Source: Candidatus Dojkabacteria bacterium (lineage in GTDB: Bacteria; Patescibacteriota; Dojkabacteria; GCA-002793355). From it: a DNA stretch of 6,217 bases. The stretch is taken from positions 1 through 6,217 of the forward strand of contig JALVLD010000011.1 in assembly GCA_027033525.1 (NCBI GenBank), read 5' to 3'. The notes below the pieces were generated by a model. It had not been told where the DNA came from. It worked only from the letters and a program-made list of their open reading frames with translations, and made no database searches. Below are positions 1 to 6,217 of the stretch, in pieces. Position numbers and translations under genes: made by a program. Numbering within the stretch: the first letter of the stretch is position 1; each line of letters opens with the position of its first letter.

Positions 1-2462
1 ATATAGATGTAGATCTACTTGTTAAACAACTTAAACGAAATCCTGTCTTGCAAAATATTAGCCAATACATAGAATCTGCAAAAATTGGTCATTTTTTTAC
101 ATGGCAAACAATAAATAATAAAGACTATCCAGGCGATTTTGATACGCCGACTTCACCGCTAACCGCACGCCACTGGTACTTAGAACGCATTAATATGCCG
201 CGCTTTTGGAATATGCAAAATTGTGCAACACAACCCAATAATTGTTACCCCAACTCTGAACTCATAATTGCTATTATAGATACTGGATTAGCCGTTTCTG
301 GTACAAATTCTTCGCCCGAACAAAGTCAATTTATATATACAAATACATGCGACGACTCCGGATGTTTACTTCCTGTAAACGAAAGCGGTAACCTAACATT
401 TCAATTAACCTATGCTAAATCAAACTACTTACCAACCTCCTTTTTGTGGACAAATCCTAACGAAGCTAACACCCCTGAATGTAACGACGTACACGGTGTA
501 GATATGGAAATATATTATTACAATAACACCCACGATATTCCCGATACTTGCAACAATGAAAATAGACAAAAAGAAGGAATACCAACAGACGATTATGGAC
601 ATGGTACTTTCATTGCCCACGAAATAGCCGGTGCTATAGATGATACAACTTCTCCTTCTGTAATAGGTATTACTCCAAACGTTAAAATCATGCCAATAAA
701 AGTAAACGTACCATTTAGGGGCTTTTTCTATACTGACAGATTAGCCGCTGCTATTCTGTACGCAGTAGATAACGGTGCCAAAATTATAAATATTAGTGCT
801 GGAACTGATTTTGACTCTAATCTAGTCCGTGACGCAGTAAACTATGCCAAGAACCATGGGGTAATAATCGTGGCTTCTTCCGGTAATGATGGATTAAACT
901 CCTTGGCTTATCCTGCGGCTTATACCCACGAGTTCGAAAATGTAATTGCCGTTGGTGCCTTAGACGAAAATTTATATAGAGCCCCTTATTCTAACTACGA
1001 AGATGGATATACTATATATGCTCCAGTTGGTAGTAATAGCTCTCATCCTAATACGTCTATTGTTTCAAGAAGTATTAGTTGTTCAGCTAATAATTCTTGT
1101 GTACCAATAAAATACAATAATACATACAAACTAAATGTAAGTACGTTTAACTCCGTCCCGGGTATTGGGACTTCATTTGCAGCGCCACAAGTGACAGGTG
1201 CTTTAGCATTAAAATTAAATCTATCTAACATTCCCCCTTCCGATTACCTGAAAATAATAAGGCTTTATTATTTAAACTCGCACCTTAATGTTCTAAATCT
1301 ATTATTTTCGACTTATTCTCCAATATTAATTAATGCAAAAAAGATTTTAAATCAAGACTTGCATGCCGAAGATATCCCTAGTAATAAAGCTGTCGTCTGC
1401 CAAGATTTTCAAAGTGTAGCCGGTATCTCTCATGCTTACTGGGGGAATCACCTAATTAGGGATATTTTATGTTACAAAGTAAACAATGAAAGCAAAATCA
1501 CCCGAAACGACACCCTTTTCCTAAAGGATATTATAAACAAAGATAACCATAGCAGATATTACAAACTAGGCTTAAGGGACTGGGATTATGGTTATTGGAA
1601 AACAGAATGTCCATTAAGGACCTTTGTTTCTGGAGTCTATTTAACTGATGATCAGCTCATAAAGGGAATTATATGTCAGGCACCCAGTGATAAAATTGCC
1701 ATGTCTTTTGAATATCATTTTGCAACGCCATGGAGTCATGACGATCGCAGGACAACACAATCTAAGGACTGGAGCTATGGCTACTGGAAAGGGGAATGTA
1801 AAGATAACGAACTTTTAATTGGTGTTTCCTTACAAATCTTTAAACGTTATTTACACAGATTACTCTGTGTTAAGTACGAGGTTAATCCTGCAGATCATCG
1901 TATCTTGTTTTTTGAACAGTACGATAACCGTCTTAGTACAGACACCAACGACTGGAGATACGGACATCAAAAATCAGAGTGCGACACAACCCAAGCCATA
2001 TCTGGAATAAGTACAATAATAAAAAATAAACATACAGACGCTATTTTATGCAAAAAAATTAACAACGCCGAAATCGTAACGAGTGATTTTTCGATTTATC
2101 CAGTAAATGGCCATGATAACAGAGGTAGCTCGGCGATGGGCGACTGGGATTATGGTTTTTGGAAACTCCAATGTGCTAACGATGAAATAATGACTGGTAT
2201 ATCAATAGATCCTCACTCAAAATACATAAGTGGAATCCTTTGTCGAAAAATTAATTCCACGATAAGTTTAAGTAATAACTACAACACATATATATATTAC
2301 GGGCATGACGGTAGAGGCAGAAACGATACCGGAGATTGGAACTGGGGAAATTGGAAAGGAGAATGTGCGACAAACGAAATCGCCGTAGGGGTTAGTTTAA
2401 ACTGGAAATCTACTCACTACGCACATAAAATTTTATGTCGTAGATTTAACCTAAATCACTAA
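1..2462 (+). CDS. Subtilisin-family (S8) serine protease with C-terminal cysteine-paired repeats; 5'-partial
   Basis: Secreted-type endopeptidase that would cleave peptide bonds outside the cytoplasm. The frame is open to the left edge; residues are counted from the first whole codon at base 3, giving 819 visible residues and a TAA stop. Residues 1-20 resemble the end of an I9-type propeptide (hydrophobic and charged residues, then an NPVL turn). The catalytic set is complete: Asp93 in IIDTG, His200 in GHGTF, oxyanion Asn295 in SSGNDG and Ser391 in GTSFAAP. Asp-His spacing is 107 residues against 32 in subtilisin, because of an insert of about 75 residues with four cysteines; a second enlarged stretch before Ser391 holds Cys360 and Cys366. 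Residues 463-814 form a repeat array. The visible part has 20 cysteines, which suits an oxidising location. A signal peptide is expected upstream but is out of view. The next gene starts 5 bases after the stop. Family call is firm; substrate is unknown. Confidence 0.94.
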   Translation, partial: IDVDLLVKQLKRNPVLQNISQYIESAKIGHFFTWQTINNKDYPGDFDTPTSPLTARHWYLERINMPRFWNMQNCATQPNNCYPNSELIIAIIDTGLAVSGTNSSPEQSQFIYTNTCDDSGCLLPVNESGNLTFQLTYAKSNYLPTSFLWTNPNEANTPECNDVHGVDMEIYYYNNTHDIPDTCNNENRQKEGIPTDDYGHGTFIAHEIAGAIDDTTSPSVIGITPNVKIMPIKVNVPFRGFFYTDRLAAAILYAVDNGAKIINISAGTDFDSNLVRDAVNYAKNHGVIIVASSGNDGLNSLAYPAAYTHEFENVIAVGALDENLYRAPYSNYEDGYTIYAPVGSNSSHPNTSIVSRSISCSANNSCVPIKYNNTYKLNVSTFNSVPGIGTSFAAPQVTGALALKLNLSNIPPSDYLKIIRLYYLNSHLNVLNLLFSTYSPILINAKKILNQDLHAEDIPSNKAVVCQDFQSVAGISHAYWGNHLIRDILCYKVNNESKITRNDTLFLKDIINKDNHSRYYKLGLRDWDYGYWKTECPLRTFVSGVYLTDDQLIKGIICQAPSDKIAMSFEYHFATPWSHDDRRTTQSKDWSYGYWKGECKDNELLIGVSLQIFKRYLHRLLCVKYEVNPADHRILFFEQYDNRLSTDTNDWRYGHQKSECDTTQAISGISTIIKNKHTDAILCKKINNAEIVTSDFSIYPVNGHDNRGSSAMGDWDYGFWKLQCANDEIMTGISIDPHSKYISGILCRKINSTISLSNNYNTYIYYGHDGRGRNDTGDWNWGNWKGECATNEIAVGVSLNWKSTHYAHKILCRRFNLNH
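1389..2444 (+). repeat. Protein-level tandem repeat array: five DW(Y/W)G / two-Cys modules plus one half-module
   Basis: The C-terminal third of the protease consists of diverged tandem modules. With residue 1 at base 3, the DW pairs lie at 526, 589, 650, 714 and 778, so the period is 61-64 residues. In every module the first cysteine is exactly 10 residues after the Asp of DW (536, 599, 660, 724, 788), and a second follows 22-24 residues later in an (I/L)LC or IIC context (558, 622, 683, 747, 812). The core reads DWxYGxWKxEC, then a G-(I/V)-(S/Y) turn. Modules 2-5 carry D-x-R seven residues before DW. A half-module (Cys466, VAGIS, ILC at 490) precedes the array and lacks DW. I recall similar modules at the ends of other secreted bacterial proteins but cannot name a Pfam family. 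The likely role is binding or adhesion, with one disulfide per module; this is inferred. Confidence 0.88.
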
Positions 2463-2467
2463 GCTTC

Positions 2468-3664
2468 ATGAAAAAAAGACTTATTATTGTTCAAAACTTT
2501 TTTTCCAAACAACGTTTGTATTTATTTAATCAATTAGCACAAAAAGTTAATCTATTAGTGGTATATTTACAACCTCCTAAAAGTGAGCACAGAAAATGGA
2601 CCCCTGAGGAGGAAAGTATTCGATATAAGTATATTCAACTAAACTTTAATAAAAAACTACCCACAGGCATTGTATGGGGAAATTTTAAACAATTAAAAAA
2701 ACTTACAGCCTTTATAAAACCTAATGACGCAGTCGTATTGCTACTTAACCACCCTACGAATCTTATCATGTTGAAATTATTGCGATTACTAAAACAAATA
2801 AAAAGTATAGATCTTTTTTTATGGGTAGAGGATACAATATACGGGAATTGGGTAGACTCATTAACACACAAATATGTAAAGAGTGTACTAGATGCGGTTA
2901 TAATTCGTCAGTCAAATAAATTCCTACTCTTCTCTAAGGCAAGTAAACGGTATGTGGAAACTTACACTAAACCCGTCAAAAAATTTACAATAGTACCTCA
3001 GGCGAATCTTCCGCGTAGACTTCTCCCTACTAAACCACACCCCGTTTCTAAAACAAAACCTGTTCCCACCTTCGGTTTCCTAGGTTATTTTGTATTTCAA
3101 AAAAATCTGTATTTTCTTTTAAATAGTTTCTGTAACTCTTCTATCCCTGGGAAATTAATAATTGCTGGAGGAGGGCCAGAGCAACATCACGTAACTTATT
3201 TCACAAGGGAATGTCCACGAAAAATCAAATATTCGGGATACCTAAAGGATACCCCAGAAAACAAACGTAAATTTTTTCAGCAACTCGACTATCTAATTTT
3301 GCCCTCTGCCAAAGAAGTATGGGGCCTAGTTGTTAATGAGGCTATGTACTTTGGAGTACCAGCAATAGTATCTGAAAATGTTGGCGCTAGCGAACTGGTA
3401 GAACAAGTAGATCAAAACTTAATTTTTAATATCAAAAATACCCGAAATTATATAAAAATTCACGGGACAATCGATTCCCAAGAAATATACAAATCTTTAT
3501 CACCAAAAACGCAAAAAGATTTTTATCGGACATTAAAATATGCATACAATCTTTGGAAAAACAATCATATTGCATACCGCGACTTAAGCCAGAAAGCATA
3601 TGATATTGCAACTCAAAAATACACAGTAGATAATGCTATTCATAGCATTTTAAAGATTATGTAG
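2468..3664 (+). CDS. GT4-type glycosyltransferase (VWGLVVNEAM subgroup)
   Basis: Predicted cytoplasmic, membrane-peripheral retaining glycosyltransferase of 398 residues with a GT-B fold, transferring a sugar from a nucleotide donor to a growing glycan. The C-terminal Rossmann domain starts near residue 201 (FGFLGYF, Lys212). It continues with a strand ending in AGGGPE (233-238), YSGYL (255-259) and the signature LPSAKEVWGLVVNEAM, whose Glu283 and Glu291 form the E-x7-E motif. SENVGASELV (302-311) follows and normally lines the donor pocket. The N-terminal half is basic and lacks a glycine-rich acceptor loop, as in many GT4 enzymes. The usual donor-phosphate Arg of the GR...K motif is Tyr207 here. 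The ATG is preceded by no clear ribosome binding site, but MKKRLIIVQN is a normal first beta strand for the family. It starts 5 bases after the protease stop and ends 13 bases before the next gene. Donor and acceptor sugars cannot be predicted. Confidence 0.9.
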   Translation: MKKRLIIVQNFFSKQRLYLFNQLAQKVNLLVVYLQPPKSEHRKWTPEEESIRYKYIQLNFNKKLPTGIVWGNFKQLKKLTAFIKPNDAVVLLLNHPTNLIMLKLLRLLKQIKSIDLFLWVEDTIYGNWVDSLTHKYVKSVLDAVIIRQSNKFLLFSKASKRYVETYTKPVKKFTIVPQANLPRRLLPTKPHPVSKTKPVPTFGFLGYFVFQKNLYFLLNSFCNSSIPGKLIIAGGGPEQHHVTYFTRECPRKIKYSGYLKDTPENKRKFFQQLDYLILPSAKEVWGLVVNEAMYFGVPAIVSENVGASELVEQVDQNLIFNIKNTRNYIKIHGTIDSQEIYKSLSPKTQKDFYRTLKYAYNLWKNNHIAYRDLSQKAYDIATQKYTVDNAIHSILKIM

Positions 3665-3677
3665 CCGGTACTTTAAT

Positions 3678-4934
3678 ATGAAAAAACCAACGATCCTACA
3701 TATAACCAGAACGAATGGCGGAGGTGGGAGAGAGCGAATGTTATTCTACATACAATCAAGACTTACGCAGCTAAGACATTATATCTTTTTTATCTGGAAG
3801 CAGGAGCAAACCTACGATTTTAAGCCTCCGATTTTTTTTTCTTGGGCTGGTAAAGTGTTTAAATACCCCCCTAAGGCGAAACTACTACGAATCCTATTTT
3901 ATTTTGCGATAAATATACAGTTAATCTTCCTTCAGTTAAAATACAAATTTAACTGCATTCTGATTCACGATGAAGACATGCTCCCATACATATTCCCCTT
4001 TATTAAATTCAACAAATCTAGCAAACTATTCCTCTTAATCCATACGGCTTACTTAGATACAACGTCTAGAATAAAGAAAATAAAAACACAAGCATTTCGG
4101 CAAATATATAAAATTATAACTGTTTCTCATGGCCTAAAATGGCTGCTAAAAAAACGTTTCTCTAAAATTAACCTCAATGCTAAAACCAAGGTAATAATTA
4201 ATCCTATTGATTATAATTTAGTAGTTAAACTTAGCCAAAGGCCATTACCTCGCAATATTGAAAATTTTATTATTAAAAAGCACTTTACTATCACCACTAT
4301 AGCACGTTTATCTCCTGAAAAAGGTATTATTAATCTATTACGCATTTTGGCCGAAATGATACATAAAAAACAAATAGATGTAAATCTTATTATCCTAGGT
4401 TCCGGATCAAGCTCTTATACTAATTTCCTAAATACAGTAACAGCTAAAAAACGAATCCGCCCTAACGTATATTTTGCCGGTTTCCAAAAAAATCCATTCA
4501 ATATACTTAAACATAGCACAATTTTTTACCTGCCGAGCTCAAGAGAGGGGCTTAACCTTTCCTTATTAGAATCAATGGCTATCGGTACACCAATTGTAAC
4601 AACTGATCATTTAACAGGTGCACGTGAGTTATTAGACTATTCTAAAAACTATAAAAAATTATTAAAAAAGAAATATGTTATCACTCGCTATGGAATTTTA
4701 ACTCCGACAATGGAATATATTAATCCTGATGATATTATGACACCTCTGACCTCCAAAGAAAGGATTAACCTTGACGCTTTAGTATTCGTACTTAAAAATA
4801 GCAGCCTTAGAGAAAAACTTCGACGAGCTTCACAAAAATATGTCAAGCAATACAGCCTAGAAAATGTAATGAAATTATATAAGAATGTAATTAAATGCAA
4901 ACGAAATACCCAAAAGATACATCCCGAAACCTAA
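3678..4934 (+). CDS. GT4-type glycosyltransferase with N-terminal glycine-rich loop
   Basis: A second GT-B glycosyltransferase, 418 residues, unlike the preceding one outside the shared core, so it probably forms a different linkage. The N-terminus has the classic GT4 strand and loop (ILHITRTNGGGGRERM, Gly14-17). Residues 69-87 form a strongly hydrophobic stretch compatible with membrane contact, as expected for an enzyme acting on a lipid-linked acceptor. VSHGLKWLL (149-157) precedes the interdomain linker. The donor domain shows IARLSPEKG (208-216, with Arg210 and Lys215), LIILGSGS (237-244), FAGFQKNP (266-273) and SSREGLNLSLLESM, with Glu290 and Glu298 as the E-x7-E pair, then TTDHLTGARELL. 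The YGILTP segment (338-343) and general pattern recall the PglA/PglH/PglJ-type enzymes that extend undecaprenyl-linked oligosaccharides; this is resemblance only. A nine-T tract lies in its 5' part. Its last 40 bases overlap the flippase gene. Confidence 0.91.
   Translation: MKKPTILHITRTNGGGGRERMLFYIQSRLTQLRHYIFFIWKQEQTYDFKPPIFFSWAGKVFKYPPKAKLLRILFYFAINIQLIFLQLKYKFNCILIHDEDMLPYIFPFIKFNKSSKLFLLIHTAYLDTTSRIKKIKTQAFRQIYKIITVSHGLKWLLKKRFSKINLNAKTKVIINPIDYNLVVKLSQRPLPRNIENFIIKKHFTITTIARLSPEKGIINLLRILAEMIHKKQIDVNLIILGSGSSSYTNFLNTVTAKKRIRPNVYFAGFQKNPFNILKHSTIFYLPSSREGLNLSLLESMAIGTPIVTTDHLTGARELLDYSKNYKKLLKKKYVITRYGILTPTMEYINPDDIMTPLTSKERINLDALVFVLKNSSLREKLRRASQKYVKQYSLENVMKLYKNVIKCKRNTQKIHPET
3832..3840 (+). 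repeat. Homopolymer tract of nine T inside glycosyltransferase gene
   Basis: Nine consecutive T residues spanning the Ile-Phe-Phe-Ser codons (residues 52-55) of the second glycosyltransferase. It is the longest single-base run I find in the window; the others reach 7 or 8. A gain or loss of one base here would truncate the enzyme after about 50 residues. In this A+T-rich DNA the run may be incidental. Confidence 0.6.
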
Positions 4935-6184
4935 TAAAGAATACTTTCGGCATCCTTTTTATTCGTACAGTAGCAAGAAGTATCGGACTCGTAAACAGGA
5001 TCCTGATAGCCAGATTATACGGAGCCTATCTTGTTGGCATATACAGTCTTGTGCTCTCATATTTGCAACAAATACTTTTATTTGTTAAATTTGGGTTCGA
5101 CAGATATATCCAAATTCATTTTGCTATACCAAATAGGCCTCAACATAAAATTTCTCTTTTCAAAACTGCCCTGAGGATTTCTCTAGGCCTGACGTTAATC
5201 ATTATTATTATTGGATGGTTTATAGCTACTCCCTTCAGCATTAACGTCCTTAACAATGCCAACTATGCACAAGCATTAAAGATCGGTCTTGTAATTCTTA
5301 TTCCGTGGATTATCCTTGAATTTACAAAAAGTGCTTTAGTAGGTAACAAACAAACGACCCTTGCTTCCCTCATAGATGCCCTATTACCTTCACTACTTTT
5401 CTTTATTTTCATATTAGTGGAATACTATAAAAGAACACTACCACTTTATAACAGCATCTTATTAATATTATGGGGAAGTGCTCTAACCCTTTCTAGCATA
5501 GTGGGGATAATACTTTTTCTGAGAAAACACCCTCTAAGACGATCAAATTCGCCAACTCCGAAAGATTTTCTTAAGCACTCTGCAAAAATTTTTGCCACGG
5601 ACTGGCTTGCGATAATAGCAGGAACCTTAATAACAACTCTTCAAGGACGTTATTGTACGATTGGTAGTATTGGTGTTTTAGCTACCTTAAAAAAAATAAA
5701 TATGCTCCTAGGTACTATATCTCAAAGTATTGTACAAGCGTTTTCACCTTATCTAGGTGAACTTTACCACAAAGGGAATAAACGACAATTAACAAAACTA
5801 ATAACTAAGGGAACTATATTTATGACAGCTCTACTTTTACCAATAACACTAATAATATTAGCAGGTACTAAATATATTTTACTTTTACTAGGGAAAGATT
5901 TTAGTAACTGGAATATACTTTTTTACATCGTCTTGTTAAGCGGTTTTATTGATCATGTAACGTCACTATTTGGTATTACATTAATTATGGCAAAAAAACA
6001 AAATGAATTAATAAAAATTTCAATGATAAAAAACATTTTTTTATTTATTACTAGCATTTTATTACTACCCAAGTACCATATAATGGGAGCTGCTATAACA
6101 GAATTTTTAGGTATAATTGTAGAAAGAATATTACTAACTATTTACTTAAAAAAATTTTTTTATGTTCAAGCAACGAGATTATAA
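4895..6184 (+). CDS. Wzx/PST-type polysaccharide flippase (oligosaccharide transporter)
   Basis: Integral inner-membrane protein of 429 residues, the usual length for Wzx-type members of the MOP superfamily. They move undecaprenyl-pyrophosphate-linked oligosaccharides from the cytoplasmic to the periplasmic leaflet. The N-terminus matches the family pattern: KNTFGILFIRTVARSIGL followed by ILIARLYGAYLVGIYSL (residues 36-52). Hydrophobic stretches fall near 16-34, 41-63, 90-112, 126-146, 156-176, 186-208, 233-250, 258-282, 303-323, 340-363, 376-392 and 395-416, giving the expected 12 helices. The middle segment with SPYLGELYHKGNKRQL (284-299) is the typical loop between the two helical bundles. 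The ATG at 4895 is chosen although it overlaps the preceding gene by 40 bases: it is the only ATG before the conserved first helix, so a shorter start would damage the fold. Sitting directly after two glycosyltransferases, it supports a Wzx-dependent glycan pathway. A lipid II flippase role (MurJ) is unlikely given length and context. Confidence 0.92.
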   Translation: MQTKYPKDTSRNLIKNTFGILFIRTVARSIGLVNRILIARLYGAYLVGIYSLVLSYLQQILLFVKFGFDRYIQIHFAIPNRPQHKISLFKTALRISLGLTLIIIIIGWFIATPFSINVLNNANYAQALKIGLVILIPWIILEFTKSALVGNKQTTLASLIDALLPSLLFFIFILVEYYKRTLPLYNSILLILWGSALTLSSIVGIILFLRKHPLRRSNSPTPKDFLKHSAKIFATDWLAIIAGTLITTLQGRYCTIGSIGVLATLKKINMLLGTISQSIVQAFSPYLGELYHKGNKRQLTKLITKGTIFMTALLLPITLIILAGTKYILLLLGKDFSNWNILFYIVLLSGFIDHVTSLFGITLIMAKKQNELIKISMIKNIFLFITSILLLPKYHIMGAAITEFLGIIVERILLTIYLKKFFYVQATRL

Positions 6185-6188
6185 TAAA

Positions 6189-6217
6189 ATGATCATATTC
6201 TTACTCTTTTATTTTTT
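6189..6217 (+). CDS. Possible start of a further membrane protein gene; 3'-partial
   Basis: An ATG four bases after the flippase stop opens a frame that stays open for nine codons to the right edge. All nine residues are hydrophobic or aromatic (Met-Ile-Ile-Phe-Leu-Leu-Phe-Tyr-Phe), as at the beginning of a first membrane helix. The tight spacing matches the other genes in the window. In comparable loci a flippase is often followed by an O-antigen polymerase (Wzy), which also begins with a membrane helix, but nine codons cannot show identity. No clear Shine-Dalgarno sequence is present; a weak GAG lies about 12 bases upstream. Confidence 0.4.

Noticed and set aside
48..50. TTG as the start codon of the protease
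   Set aside because: The same frame is open upstream to the window edge and encodes plausible propeptide sequence; a start here would also leave a secreted enzyme without a signal peptide.
429..620. Minus-strand open frame opposite the protease gene
   Set aside because: Short, no recognisable domain, wholly inside a well-supported gene on the other strand. The same applies to minus-strand frames at 1043-1231, 2635-2871 and 4688-4900.
1155..1171. Small inverted repeat GTCCC / GGGAC with a 7-base loop
   Set aside because: The five-base stem is too short to stand out, lies in the codons just before the catalytic Ser, and is not followed by a T-run.
1819..2010. Plus-strand frame of 63 codons inside the repeat array
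   Set aside because: It overlaps conserved repeat units in another frame and shows no domain or initiation signal of its own.
5689..5695. In-frame A AAA AAA slippery heptamer within an eight-A run in the flippase gene
   Set aside because: No convincing downstream stem or useful alternative-frame product was seen, and the conserved flippase fold continues uninterrupted in the zero frame.
6148..6161. A7T7 palindrome near the end of the flippase gene
   Set aside because: It has no GC stem or loop, so it is not an intrinsic terminator, and it lies within the coding sequence ahead of a closely spaced next start. Likely composition-driven.
6206..6217. T-rich end of the window as a terminator tail
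   Set aside because: No GC-rich hairpin precedes it, and an open frame starting at 6189 runs through it.

Overview
The window is an A+T-rich (roughly two thirds A/T by eye), gene-dense bacterial segment. One strand carries four large coding regions head to tail, with gaps of 5 and 13 bases and one 40-base overlap, and a possible fifth gene begins at the right edge. No intergenic space exceeds 13 bases, so no promoter, terminator, RNA gene, CRISPR array or insertion sequence is visible. The layout looks like the interior of one operon. The taxon cannot be fixed from this sequence. Stops are TAA or TAG, and none of the internal starts has a recognisable Shine-Dalgarno sequence.

Left part (1-2462): the 3' portion of a secreted-type serine protease of the subtilisin family (MEROPS S8). 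The reading frame is open to the left edge, so the true start lies outside. What remains is a propeptide-like end, a complete Asp/His/Ser catalytic domain with unusually large cysteine-bearing insertions, and a C-terminal array of five tandem modules of about 63 residues. Each module has a DW(Y/W)G signature and two cysteines, and a sixth, half-module precedes the array.

Middle (2468-4934): two different GT-B glycosyltransferases of the GT4 type, both with an intact E-x7-E donor-sugar motif. Right (4895-6184): a 12-helix lipid-linked oligosaccharide flippase (Wzx/PST type). From 6189 an ATG opens a hydrophobic frame that runs off the window.

Taken together, the GT4 enzymes would add sugars to an undecaprenyl-linked oligosaccharide at the inner face of the cytoplasmic membrane, and the flippase would turn it outward for polymerisation or transfer. 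This is the usual logic of O-antigen, capsule or exopolysaccharide loci. The unusual element is the extracytoplasmic protease with a cysteine-paired repeat array, apparently co-transcribed with this machinery. Whether it works on the polysaccharide or glycoprotein product, or only shares the transcript, cannot be decided from the sequence.
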